Positions 8,997-16,934 of a DNA stretch of 64,000 nt are shown one piece after another (position 1 is the stretch's first letter; each line of letters begins with the position of its first letter). The translations under genes were made by a program, and so were the position numbers. The notes beneath the pieces were generated by a model that had not been told where the DNA came from, searched no databases, and saw only the letters and a list, made by a program, of their open reading frames with translations. The stretch comes from Candidatus Melainabacteria bacterium (GTDB lineage: Bacteria > Cyanobacteriota > Vampirovibrionia > Obscuribacterales > Obscuribacteraceae): contig JADJWK010000004.1 in NCBI GenBank assembly GCA_016716405.1, positions 1,036,619 through 1,100,618 on the forward strand. Direction: 5' to 3'.

Positions 8997-10328
8997 ATGC
9001 TCAGAACAAGCAAGCGCAGCTATCTCGACCCGATCCACCAGGACATCGTCCTGGACCGCAACGATCCAGCCGAGCGCTTGATAATCGACCTCATAGACAC
9101 CGACGAGTTCCAGCGCCTGAGACGCATTCAGCAGCTGGGTATTTCCCACTTCACTTTCCAGGGCGCCGAAGGCTCCCGCTTCACGCACTCGGTGGGGGTC
9201 ATGCATGTGGCTTCCATGCTGGTGGATAATCTCGCCGAAAAGCATCCCGGTCTCCTGGTCCACCGGCCCCTGATCCTGGCCTCCGCCCTTCTCCACGACA
9301 TCGGTCACGGTCCTTTCTCCCATGTCACCGAGAAGATTCTCTGCTACGACCATGAGGACTGGTCCTGCCGCATTATTTCCGGGGACACGAAAGTAAGAGC
9401 GGTGCTCGATTCTTTCGAGGAGGATCCGGACCTGGCCGAAAAAATCGTCGCTGTCCTGAAAAAGACTTTCCATCCAAAATATGTCTCGCACATGGTCTCG
9501 AGCCAGCTGGATTGCGACCGTTTCGACTATCTGCTTCGGGACAGCTATATGACCGGCACCAAATATGGTTTGTTCGCTTTACAAAGGATCCTGCGATCCA
9601 TGGAGCTGGATGAAGAGAACGAGCGCATCATCGTAGCCGGCGAAAAAGGCCAGATAGCCGTGGAAGACTATCTCTTCGCCCGCTATTCTATGTACGCTCA
9701 GGTCTATTACCACCGCAAAAACCTCGCGGCGAGACTACTTCTCACCAAGCTTCTCAATCGAGCCAGACACCGGATGAATGAAAAGAGCAAGCGCACCCCG
9801 GTCTTCACCGACGAGGTAACAGGCAAATGGCTCTCCGGCGCCGATCTGGAAGTCTCGGACTATCTCCAGCTCGACGACGTTCATCTCAACTATCACATCA
9901 AGCGCTGGATGGCCGATCCGGACCCGATCTTGAGCGACCTCGCCCGCCGCTTCGTCAACCGCCGTCTCTTCAAAGCAATCAGGATCAACTCCCGGGAGAA
10001 GCGCATCCAGAGGGATATCGAAGGCGAGGCCAGGCGACTCACCAAGGCAGCCGGTCTCGATCCGGACTACTATGTGGGTATTGAGTCTACAGGCTTCCGG
10101 CCCTATGACTATTATCGCCCGGATGCCGCCTCGCCCCAGACCAATATCATCGTCCAGACCGAGGACGGCGAAGTCAGGGAGCTCTCCAGGATCTCTCTGG
10201 CCGTCGAGGCCCTGGTCAAAGGCGATTATGAGAGCAACTGGCTCGTCTACCCGGACGAGATCTCGGATCAGATCGCGGCAATCATCGAAGAAGTCAAAGA
10301 GGAAGGAAAAAGATGTTCGACACACTGA
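8997..10328 (+). CDS. HD-superfamily phosphohydrolase (SAMHD1/dGTPase-like)
   Basis: A 443-residue protein of the family that includes SAMHD1-like and YdhJ-type phosphohydrolases (COG1078). The metal-binding HD signature is complete: His64 (RFTHSVGVMH), His100-Asp101 (LLHDIGHGPFSH) and Asp172 or Asp174 (QLDCDRFDYL). The likely reaction is hydrolysis of dNTPs or another phosphorylated nucleotide. The frame is open well upstream, but the ATG at 8997 is chosen because homology begins there (YLDPIHQDIVLD) and because upstream codons lie inside the opposite gene. Its stop codon overlaps the start of ffh by 16 bp. Confidence 0.85.
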   Translation: MLRTSKRSYLDPIHQDIVLDRNDPAERLIIDLIDTDEFQRLRRIQQLGISHFTFQGAEGSRFTHSVGVMHVASMLVDNLAEKHPGLLVHRPLILASALLHDIGHGPFSHVTEKILCYDHEDWSCRIISGDTKVRAVLDSFEEDPDLAEKIVAVLKKTFHPKYVSHMVSSQLDCDRFDYLLRDSYMTGTKYGLFALQRILRSMELDEENERIIVAGEKGQIAVEDYLFARYSMYAQVYYHRKNLAARLLLTKLLNRARHRMNEKSKRTPVFTDEVTGKWLSGADLEVSDYLQLDDVHLNYHIKRWMADPDPILSDLARRFVNRRLFKAIRINSREKRIQRDIEGEARRLTKAAGLDPDYYVGIESTGFRPYDYYRPDAASPQTNIIVQTEDGEVRELSRISLAVEALVKGDYESNWLVYPDEISDQIAAIIEEVKEEGKRCSTH

Positions 10329-11833
10329 CTGACAAGCTTCACTCGGCGTTCAAAGGTCTCACCGGAGACTCCAAGATCACCGCCGAGAATATCGAGGATG
10401 CCATCAGGGAAGTGCGCAAGTCGCTTCTCGAAGCCGACGTCAGTTTGAAAGTAGTGAAAATCTTCATCAGCCGGGTGCGGCAGAAAGCTCTGGGAGCAGA
10501 GGTTCTCGAGTCGGTGACCCCGGCCCAGCAGTTCGTCAAGATCGTGCATGACGAGCTCGTCACCATACTCGGTGGCGAAAACAGCCCCCTTGTCTTAGAA
10601 GGGGAGCCGCCGGTCATCATGCTCCTCGGTCTCCAGGGATCAGGCAAGACCACAGCCTGCGCCAAGCTCGCCAACAAGCTCAAGCAGGAAGGGCACAAGC
10701 CCCTCATGGTCGCCTGCGACGTGCAGCGTCCCGCCGCCATCGCCCAGCTCCAGACACTCGGTCGGCAGATAGACGTGCCGGTCTTCACCATCCCCGACTC
10801 CCAGGACGTGCAGGACATAGCCGACAAAGCCCTGGACGAGGCCAGGCACTCGGGCTACTCGCCGGTCATCCTCGATACCGCAGGACGCCTGCAAGTAGAC
10901 ACCGTGCTCATGGCCGAGCTCATGATCCTGGATCGCGCTCTCGAGCCGAAAGAAAAGCTCCTGGTCATCGACTCCATGACCGGTCAGGAAGCCGTCAATG
11001 TCGCCGAGACCTTTAACACCCAGCTCGATGTCACCGGTCTCCTGCTCTCGAAGGTCGACGGCGATGCTCGTGGCGGCGCCGCCCTCTCGGTGAGAGAGTC
11101 GGTAGGCAGACCGGTCAAGTTCATCTCCACCGGCGAGAAGCTCGACAACCTCGAGACTTTCTACCCGGACCGGATGGCCTCGCGCATCCTCGACATGGGC
11201 GACATCCTCACCCTGGTGGAGAAAGCCCAGACGGCCATCGACGAGAAGGAAGCCGAGCGCATGGCCCGCAACATGCTCGAAGGGGACTTCACCCTCGAGA
11301 TGTTCGTGCAGATGCAAAACATGATGAAAAAGATGGGACCGATAGGCGACGTCATGAAGATGACCGGTCTCGGCGGTATGTTCGGTCTCTCTTCCGAGCA
11401 GCAGAAGATGGTCGCCCAGGAAGGCGAAGTCAAAATGAAGCTCTATGAGGTGGCCATCAACTCCATGACCAGGGAAGAGCGCCTCAAGCCCGACATCATC
11501 GATTTTTCCCGCCGGCGACGGATAGCCAGGGGTTGCGGATTAAAAGAAAATCAAATCGGACAGATGTTAAACGAGTTTCAGCAAATGCGTTCCATGTTCT
11601 CTTATCTGAAGCCCATGCTCAAGATGGGAATGGGCGGGGGCATGCCGGGTATGGGCGGGATGCCGGGTATGGGCGGAATGCCCGATATGCGCAATATGCC
11701 CCCGATGCCGCCGGGTTTCCCGGGCATGGGCGGCATGCCGGGCATGGGCGGAATGCCCCGCAGCGCCTCGGGCAAGACCAGCAGCTTCAAGAAGGGCGGC
11801 CGGACACGTCTGAGAAAGAAGAAAAAACACTGA
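10313..11833 (+). CDS. ffh: Signal recognition particle protein Ffh
   Basis: The GTPase of the signal recognition particle, which binds signal sequences of nascent membrane proteins with 4.5S RNA and docks on FtsY. The 506 residues contain the N domain (1-90), the G domain with P-loop GLQGSGKT (106-113), DTAGR and LSKVDG, and the methionine-rich M domain. The C-terminus carries an unusual extra stretch of MPGMGG-type repeats (about residues 440-482) before a basic tail (RTRLRKKKKH). A Shine-Dalgarno sequence (aggaaa) lies inside the end of the upstream gene. First gene of the ffh-rpsP-khpA block. Confidence 0.96.
   Translation: MFDTLTDKLHSAFKGLTGDSKITAENIEDAIREVRKSLLEADVSLKVVKIFISRVRQKALGAEVLESVTPAQQFVKIVHDELVTILGGENSPLVLEGEPPVIMLLGLQGSGKTTACAKLANKLKQEGHKPLMVACDVQRPAAIAQLQTLGRQIDVPVFTIPDSQDVQDIADKALDEARHSGYSPVILDTAGRLQVDTVLMAELMILDRALEPKEKLLVIDSMTGQEAVNVAETFNTQLDVTGLLLSKVDGDARGGAALSVRESVGRPVKFISTGEKLDNLETFYPDRMASRILDMGDILTLVEKAQTAIDEKEAERMARNMLEGDFTLEMFVQMQNMMKKMGPIGDVMKMTGLGGMFGLSSEQQKMVAQEGEVKMKLYEVAINSMTREERLKPDIIDFSRRRRIARGCGLKENQIGQMLNEFQQMRSMFSYLKPMLKMGMGGGMPGMGGMPGMGGMPDMRNMPPMPPGFPGMGGMPGMGGMPRSASGKTSSFKKGGRTRLRKKKKH
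11628..11757 (+). repeat. In-frame GMPGMG repeats in ffh
   Basis: Short imperfect repeats with unit 'atgccgggtatgggcggg' encode alternating Met-Pro-Gly-Met-Gly-Gly. They fall in the C-terminal tail of Ffh, where Met/Gly-rich sequence is common, but the regularity suggests expansion by slippage. Confidence 0.8.
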
Positions 11834-11874
11834 CGAATATAAAGCAACGTGAAAGGGCGCCGGACCGGGCAGCA

Positions 11875-11901
11875 TTGATCCAGCCGAGATCCTGCTAGAA
11901 T
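11875..11901 (+). promoter_or_regulatory. Candidate promoter before rpsP
   Basis: TTGATC (11875-11880) and TAGAAT (11896-11901) are separated by 15 nt; reading GAATAT (11898-11903) as the -10 gives 17 nt. It lies in the 109-bp gap between ffh and rpsP and would give rpsP its own start. Confidence 0.45.
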
Positions 11902-11942
11902 ATCCCTTCGCATTACTTCTAGAAACCCATGAGGGAGCTAAA

Positions 11943-12203
11943 GTGGTTAAGATAAGGCTTAAGCGCGTCGGCGCTAAAAAAGCCCCGCACTACCGAATCG
12001 TCGCTGTTGACAGTCGCGCACGGCGCGATGGCAAGCCGATCGAAGAAGTCGGCTTTTACAATCCTCGTTCTAAAGAGCTCAAACTCAACACAGAAGCAGT
12101 TGAAAGATGGATCAAAAACGGCGCCCAACCAAGCGATACGGTAACCGGCCTTATAAGAAAGGCCCAGGGAGCGGCGGCCGAGGGCGCTACTCCCAAAAAC
12201 TAA
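11943..12203 (+). CDS. rpsP: 30S ribosomal protein S16
   Basis: S16 binds 16S rRNA early in assembly of the small subunit. The 86 residues match the family over their whole length (VKIRLKRVGAKKAPHYRIV; RDGKPIEEVGFYNP). The start is GTG, supported by a strong Shine-Dalgarno sequence (gagggag) six bases upstream and by homology from the second codon. The downstream KH-protein frame overlaps its 3' end. Confidence 0.96.
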   Translation: MVKIRLKRVGAKKAPHYRIVAVDSRARRDGKPIEEVGFYNPRSKELKLNTEAVERWIKNGAQPSDTVTGLIRKAQGAAAEGATPKN

Positions 12204-12448
12204 TCGACTCCACCGCGGCAGAAGACCTGGCGGAGTACATTCTCAAGGTTCTCGCTCGAGAGCCCGAGTCGTTGCAGTTCGAGCGCAAGAGCTTCGGTCC
12301 CCGCCGCTGCCGCCTGTCAGTCAAATGCGATCCGGCGGTCACCGGACGTCTTATCGGCAAGGATGGCAGGACCATCTCGGCCCTGAGATCGCTGATCAAA
12401 GCCGCCTCTGGACGCTGCGGCAAGCGTGTGGACATCGTAATCAGTTAG
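12107..12448 (+). CDS. khpA: KH-domain RNA-binding protein KhpA (start uncertain)
   Basis: A small single KH-domain RNA-binding protein (YlqC/KhpA family), normally encoded just after rpsP. The KH core is clear: the GxxG loop is IGKDGR within GRLIGKDGRTISALRSLI. Family members begin about where this frame reads LAEYILKVL, but there is no ATG, GTG or TTG there. The first available standard start is the ATG at 12107, which gives 113 residues and a 97-bp overlap with rpsP, adding a basic N-terminal tail (KRRPTKRYGNRPYKK). An ATC at 12203-12205, overlapping the rpsP stop by one base, is the alternative. Confidence 0.85.
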   Translation: MDQKRRPTKRYGNRPYKKGPGSGGRGRYSQKLIDSTAAEDLAEYILKVLAREPESLQFERKSFGPRRCRLSVKCDPAVTGRLIGKDGRTISALRSLIKAASGRCGKRVDIVIS

Positions 12449-12735
12449 TGAACGATAGAAACAAGGACCGAGACCTCATCAAGGCTCTGACCGAAGCCGG
12501 CGCAATCTCAAGAGCGCAGGCCGATCTGGTTTGCCAGGATCACGAGATGACCGGTATGCCCCTGGAAGATATTCTCATAGCCCGGGGCTGGGTTGACGAG
12601 ACTGCCCTCAAAAAGCACGCCCCCTGGCTCTTCGAAAGCGCAGGCGAGGACGGAGCCGTGGCTCGGTCTTACCAGGACAACCTCAAACGCTACCGGGCAA
12701 TCATGGCAGAGATCCTCGGTGAATCCTCGGAATAG
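12448..12735 (+). CDS. Small protein resembling the N-terminal domain of type II secretion ATPases
   Basis: A 95-residue protein starting with GTG at 12448, whose first base is the last base of the khpA stop codon, so the two are translationally coupled. The pattern LIKALTEAGAISRAQADLV...GMPLEDILIARGWVDETALKK matches the small GspE/MshE N-terminal (MshEN-like) helical domain, which in secretion ATPases binds partners or cyclic di-GMP. Here it stands alone. Function unknown. Confidence 0.6.
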   Translation: MNDRNKDRDLIKALTEAGAISRAQADLVCQDHEMTGMPLEDILIARGWVDETALKKHAPWLFESAGEDGAVARSYQDNLKRYRAIMAEILGESSE

Positions 12736-12738
12736 GAG

Positions 12739-13299
12739 ATGAGCATAACTGTCATGCGGATACGTCTGGCGACCATCGAGGACGCAGCCCGAATACTTGC
12801 CATCTACGCGCCCTATTGCACCGATTCTTCAGTCTCTTTCGAATATCAGCCACCCGCTCTGGAAGAGATGAGAAAACGGGTGACTGCTTATGAAAAGCAT
12901 CCATTTCTGGTCTCCACCGAAGCGATCGATTCGAAAGAGGTCGTCACCGGCTACGCCTACGCATCGCCTCATCGCCTGAGAGACGCTTACATGTGGTCGG
13001 TGGAGACCTCGGTCTATATCGATGCTGCCCACAAGCGCACCGGCCTGGGACGAGCTCTTTACGAGCGCCTCCTGGCTATCGTCAGAAGACAGGGATATTG
13101 CAACGCCTATGCCGGTATCACCCTGCCCAATCCCGCCTCCGTCGCTTTTCACGAGGCCATGGGCTTCCGCCACCTCGGCATTTTCGAGAAAGTCGGCTTC
13201 AAGCATGGAGCCTGGCACGATGTCGGCTGGTGGCAGCTCTGCCTGGCAACGCCGGAGCAGCCCGGCGAAATCCTCTCGATAGAGAAAGCAATTGAATAG
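12739..13299 (+). CDS. GNAT N-acetyltransferase, phosphinothricin-acetyltransferase-like
   Basis: A 186-residue acetyl-CoA-dependent N-acetyltransferase of the PAT/MnaT group. Visible are IRLATIEDAARILAIYAPY at the N-terminus, the substrate strand SVETSVYIDAAHKRTGLGRALY with the acetyl-CoA pyrophosphate loop (RTGLGR), and the family hallmark PNPASVAFHEAMGF followed by GFKHGAWHDVGWW. Such enzymes acetylate methionine sulfoximine, phosphinothricin or free amino acids. It follows the small MshEN-like gene by three bases; a second ATG six codons in (12754) is also possible. Confidence 0.85.
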   Translation: MSITVMRIRLATIEDAARILAIYAPYCTDSSVSFEYQPPALEEMRKRVTAYEKHPFLVSTEAIDSKEVVTGYAYASPHRLRDAYMWSVETSVYIDAAHKRTGLGRALYERLLAIVRRQGYCNAYAGITLPNPASVAFHEAMGFRHLGIFEKVGFKHGAWHDVGWWQLCLATPEQPGEILSIEKAIE

Positions 13300-13348
13300 A
13301 GAAAGCGATGGAATAGAGAAAGCAATCGGGCCGGGTACATAGGGCTTT

Positions 13349-14554
13349 ATGCGTCTGGATTGTCTCAGAATTCGATCTCGATTCTTCCGCCTGGCAGTCC
13401 TTGCCGCCTGCGGCACTTTCCTGCCACCGGTATTTGCCCTGGATGGCTCCTACTCACAGGATTACCAGGCCGGCGAGGCTTATTTCAAGCAGGGCAGGTA
13501 CGGCTCGGCAGCCCTGGAGTTTCTGCGGGTGGTCGCCCGGGATCCCCGCAATAGCGATGCCCTGTACTATGCCGCCCTTTCCTTTCAGCAGGCCGGCAAC
13601 AGGAGCCGCGCCGGCACGCTCTACCGCCTTCTGCTCGAGCGCTTCCCGAGCTCCCGGGGAGCCGAATATGCCCGCCGGGCCCTGGCCATGCCGGGGATGG
13701 CAGCCGGAAGCCCCGCCTCCGCGAGCCGGCCAGAGAGCCCCGACGCCGGAAAGACGCTCATTTCAGGCTCCGGGGACAGCATTCCCGACCAGGACTCGGT
13801 GCCTTTCCGCCGGGGGCCCGACGGTCATCTCTATGTCGACTGCCAGGTGAATGGACGCTCCATGCCCATGGTCTTCGACACCGGAGCCGAGGTCTGCACC
13901 ATGGGCATCAATCAGCTCGCCACTCTCGGCCTGAGCATCCCGGCAGGAGCCCGAAAGGAACGTCTTTCCGGCGTCGGCGGGGAAGTCGGCGCTTACAGCA
14001 TACCCACCAGGATAAGCCTGGGCAATATGAGCCGCACCGTCAACGTCCTCTTCATGGAGAAAAGCAATTTCGCCCTTCTCGGCCAGACCTTTTTCAAAGA
14101 CCTCCAGTATCGGGTCGACAATAGCTCGGGCCGGATCAATTTCAGCAAACCAGGCGCCACCAGCGAATACATACCGAATGACACCATCGATATTCCATTT
14201 AAGCGCAGCGGCAACAACCTCGTGGTAACGGCAAAAGTCAATGGAGCGCCTGTGCCTCTCTTTTTCGATACCGGAGCCCAGGGAACGCTTTTCAACAGCC
14301 GCGCTCTGAGCGCCTCGGGAGGACAGGGCTTCAGGCTCATCGGCTATGGCACCGCATCCGGTGTGGGAGGCTCGCACCAGGTGCAGGTCTATCAGGTCGA
14401 TTCCATCGAGCTCGGCCCGATCAGGCAGTCCGGCATGCGAGTTACCGTGGACAACGCCCTGCCGGTGCCATACGGGCTATTGGGTCAGGATTTCTTCGGA
14501 CACCGGCAATTTATCATCGATGAGAAGAGCGATATGATCAGATTCATGCGCTGA
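13349..14554 (+). CDS. Secreted TPR protein with two retropepsin-like lobes (paralogue 1)
   Basis: A 401-residue exported protein. After a signal peptide (to about residue 30) come two TPR-like repeats (about 35-110, YFKQGRYGSAALEFLRVV), a linker, then two clan AA aspartic-protease-like domains. Each has the catalytic triad DTGA: VFDTGAEVC with Asp177 and FFDTGAQGT with Asp307. Each lobe also ends in a GLLGQDFF-type phrase. A single chain carrying two retropepsin lobes could form the active pseudo-dimer by itself. Two paralogues follow at 14600 and, on the other strand, 16935. Substrate unknown. Confidence 0.85.
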   Translation: MRLDCLRIRSRFFRLAVLAACGTFLPPVFALDGSYSQDYQAGEAYFKQGRYGSAALEFLRVVARDPRNSDALYYAALSFQQAGNRSRAGTLYRLLLERFPSSRGAEYARRALAMPGMAAGSPASASRPESPDAGKTLISGSGDSIPDQDSVPFRRGPDGHLYVDCQVNGRSMPMVFDTGAEVCTMGINQLATLGLSIPAGARKERLSGVGGEVGAYSIPTRISLGNMSRTVNVLFMEKSNFALLGQTFFKDLQYRVDNSSGRINFSKPGATSEYIPNDTIDIPFKRSGNNLVVTAKVNGAPVPLFFDTGAQGTLFNSRALSASGGQGFRLIGYGTASGVGGSHQVQVYQVDSIELGPIRQSGMRVTVDNALPVPYGLLGQDFFGHRQFIIDEKSDMIRFMR

Positions 14555-14568
14555 CCGGACAATCGATC

Positions 14569-14574
14569 TAGAAT
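14569..14574 (+). promoter_or_regulatory. TAGAAT -10-like box
   Basis: TAGAAT ends 25 nt before the TTG start at 14600, in the short gap after paralogue 1. No -35 box was recognised. Confidence 0.35.
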
Positions 14575-14584
14575 CAATCAGGTG

Positions 14585-14592
14585 AGGAGGTG
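14585..14592 (+). promoter_or_regulatory. Strong Shine-Dalgarno sequence that fixes a TTG start
   Basis: AGGAGGTG is a near-perfect complement of the 16S rRNA 3' end and lies 7 nt before TTG at 14600. It would be inside the coding sequence if the in-frame GTG at 14582 were used, which argues for the TTG. Confidence 0.75.
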
Positions 14593-14599
14593 CAGTCCT

Positions 14600-15808
14600 T
14601 TGCAAAGTCAACTCAAAAAACTAGCTCCGGGTCTACTGGCCATGATCTCCTTCTTCCCCTCCCTCCCGGCGGCAGCCCAGGACTATGCCTCAGGAGTGAG
14701 CCTCTTCAGGAAGCAGGACTATCAGAAGGCGGCTCTCGAATTCGTCCGGGTGATGCGCAAAGATCCCAACAACAGCAATGCCATGTATTATGCTGCTGCC
14801 TCCTACCAGCGCCTGGGGAACAACGGCCAGGCGGAGCGCTACTACAAAGAGCTCATCCAGAAATTCCCGGGCTCCGCAGGCGCCGCTTATGCCCGCAAAG
14901 CCCTGGCATCGATGCAGGGAGGCGGCGCTCAGAAAAGCGGCGGAGGCAGCCAGCAGGTCCAGCAGGCCCTGCAAAAATTGCAGCAGTACGGGCAGACGCG
15001 CTCCGCCCAGCCCAGGCATAGAATGGCTCCGGGAGACTATATCCCGGATCATGAAAAGGTCTATTTCGAGCTCGACGAGAAAAAGCATCCCCGGGTCAAA
15101 TGCCTGGTGAACGGCCGTCCGGTCAGCATGCTCTTCGACACCGGCGCCGAGATGTGCGCCGTGGACCAGGATACGGCTCGCTCCATCGGGCTGAGCATTC
15201 CAAAAGACGCGCCCACCACCCAGATAACCGGCTCGGTGGGAGTCGAGAATGCCAGGGTGGTCAACACCCAGATCGAGCTGGGCAAGATCAAGCGAACAGT
15301 ACCGCTTATGGTGCTTGAGAAGTCCAGGCACCAGGTGCTCGGGATGTCCTTCTACGGCGATCTGCAGTACCGGATCGACAATTCTCTGCACGCCATCAGT
15401 TTCGCCAAGGACGCCTCCAGCATGGGCGACTACAACACCGAGGACATTCCTTTCACCAGACGCGGCAAAGACATAATCGTGGAGGTGAAAGTGAACGGCA
15501 AAGCCTTCCCCATGTGCTTCGACACCGGAGCCCAGGGGACCATCTTTCCCGGCGCCGCTCTTGCCGGCGGAGGGGCCGGCTGGGAGCTGGTGGGCCAGAA
15601 CACCGCCTCCGGTATCGGCGGTCAGGGAGGTGTCAAAGGAGTGTACAGAGTCAATACGGTAGAGCTTGGCCGGGTCAGGAAAACCAATATGGAGGTCGTG
15701 GTGGATCCCAATTTCACGCACCCCTATGGTCTTCTCGGTCAGGACTTCTACGGGGACAAGACCTATACCATCGACCAGGCGAACAATCGCATTAGAATGC
15801 GCCGCTAG
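14600..15808 (+). CDS. Secreted TPR protein with two retropepsin-like lobes (paralogue 2)
   Basis: A 402-residue paralogue of the 13349 protein. Starting at the TTG gives a clean signal peptide (MQSQLKKLAPGLLAMISFF, cleavage after PAAA). TPR-like repeats occupy about 30-100 (LFRKQDYQKAALEFVRVM), followed by a Gln/Gly-rich linker and two retropepsin-like lobes with LFDTGAEMC (Asp180) and CFDTGAQGT (Asp308). Both lobes keep the DTG triad and a GLLGQDFYG/LGMSFYG element. Tandem placement and shared layout show gene duplication. Confidence 0.85.
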   Translation: MQSQLKKLAPGLLAMISFFPSLPAAAQDYASGVSLFRKQDYQKAALEFVRVMRKDPNNSNAMYYAAASYQRLGNNGQAERYYKELIQKFPGSAGAAYARKALASMQGGGAQKSGGGSQQVQQALQKLQQYGQTRSAQPRHRMAPGDYIPDHEKVYFELDEKKHPRVKCLVNGRPVSMLFDTGAEMCAVDQDTARSIGLSIPKDAPTTQITGSVGVENARVVNTQIELGKIKRTVPLMVLEKSRHQVLGMSFYGDLQYRIDNSLHAISFAKDASSMGDYNTEDIPFTRRGKDIIVEVKVNGKAFPMCFDTGAQGTIFPGAALAGGGAGWELVGQNTASGIGGQGGVKGVYRVNTVELGRVRKTNMEVVVDPNFTHPYGLLGQDFYGDKTYTIDQANNRIRMRR

Positions 15809-15876
15809 CTTCGCCCGTCATTTGCCGGGGATAAGGGCTAAAGCACAGTATCATCGTCGCTGGCATACCTGTTCGT

Positions 15877-16122
15877 TCAAAGCAGGTAGATGAAAATGCC
15901 CATCGGCAGGCACACTGAAGCTAGAGTCCCCGCCAATGTCCAGTTCCTCCCAAGCTGCCATAAGAGACCCCAGTATCTCCATTCCCAGACCAAAAATGCG
16001 TTTGCGCCATAAAAAACGGCGAAAAATACGTCAGAAACGCCTAGAAATGACACTTTCAGGTCGTTGATGCTATAAAAACTCACCGGCTCTGTTTGCGTTC
16101 CGCTCTCATTTTCTCCATCCAT
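15877..16122 (-). CDS. Small membrane protein of unknown function
   Basis: An 81-residue frame starting at ATG 16122, with two hydrophobic stretches (VSFLGVSDVFFAVFYGANAF and about residues 60-81, ending GIFIYLL). No known family was recognised. Support for it being real comes from a diverged second copy of the same DNA at 28464-28619, where the frame is interrupted by a TGA. It ends 68 bp from the convergent protease-like gene. A longer upstream frame (to 16341) overlaps the glycosyltransferase gene and is not favoured. Confidence 0.45.
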   Translation of the reverse strand: MDGENESGTQTEPVSFYSINDLKVSFLGVSDVFFAVFYGANAFLVWEWRYWGLLWQLGRNWTLAGTLASVCLPMGIFIYLL

Positions 16123-16151
16123 ACTCTTTCTCCATAAGAATTGAATGGCGA

Positions 16152-16931
16152 CTAATGTGCCCCCTTCTGGCCGTAAGACTTCTCTTCCCTGAGATACCTG
16201 ATCTTCTTGCGAACATAGTCGCTGTAGATGGCCGTCAATTTCAATCCCAGTGCACCATCCAGGATACCACCACGGAGGATATACCTGGACCAGAAGGTCC
16301 AGAGAGGATGCACCATTTCGTTGAGGCGGCTGCAATGCCATCCGAATTTGCTGTTCCGGGCGAACTCCCGGGCCGAGAGCCGGGCGTACTTCTCCATGGC
16401 TCTGGCGAAACCGTCGACATCGCTATATGCATAATGGAGCATGGGGTTTTTCAGAGTACGCACCGGACCGTCCATCTTGATCGCCTCGTGCACCAGGCGG
16501 TCGTTGAAGCTGCCCGAACCTTTCTTGATCAGGCGAAGCTGGGCGTCGGGATAGAAACCCCCGTGCCGCACCGGGCTGTCACCGATATAGAGAACTCGGG
16601 GTATTTTATAGCCGTCGCATTCGGAGGCCTTGCCGGAGTCGAATAGAGCCCTGATCTCGCAGACCAGCTCCGGGGTCAACACCTCGTCGGCATCCAGGCT
16701 CAGGAGCCAGTCCCCCCGGGCGAGCCCGAGGGCGAAGTTCTTCTGAGCGGCATAGCCGAGCCACTCTTGATGGTGGCACTGCGCTCCGAATGATTCGGCA
16801 ATCTCGACGGTCCTGTCGCTTGATCCCGAATCCACGAGGACGATCTCGTCGGCGAGCTCGCGCACGGCCTCGAGAACCCTGCCAATGGTCCGCTCTTCAT
16901 CCTGGGCGACTATTACTACTGAAAGCGACAT
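16152..16931 (-). CDS. Glycosyltransferase family 2, WaaE/KdtX-like
   Basis: A 259-residue GT-A glycosyltransferase. MSLSVVIVAQDEERTIG opens the nucleotide-binding fold, VDSGSSDRT is the second motif and LSLDADE is the metal-binding DxD region; GGFYPDAQLRL and the downstream HEAI..DG pattern match the WaaE/KdtX group that adds glucose to the inner core of lipopolysaccharide. It stands between two TPR-protease paralogues, 3 bp after the end of the 16935 gene on the same strand, so the two are likely cotranscribed. Confidence 0.88.
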   Translation of the reverse strand: MSLSVVIVAQDEERTIGRVLEAVRELADEIVLVDSGSSDRTVEIAESFGAQCHHQEWLGYAAQKNFALGLARGDWLLSLDADEVLTPELVCEIRALFDSGKASECDGYKIPRVLYIGDSPVRHGGFYPDAQLRLIKKGSGSFNDRLVHEAIKMDGPVRTLKNPMLHYAYSDVDGFARAMEKYARLSAREFARNSKFGWHCSRLNEMVHPLWTFWSRYILRGGILDGALGLKLTAIYSDYVRKKIRYLREEKSYGQKGAH

Positions 16932-16934
16932 CGC

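Noticed and set aside
14690..15721. Long minus-strand frame (343 codons) opposite the protease-like paralogue 2
   Set aside because: It mirrors a well-supported gene with signal peptide and DTG motifs; high GC in third positions leaves antisense frames open. No known motif in it.
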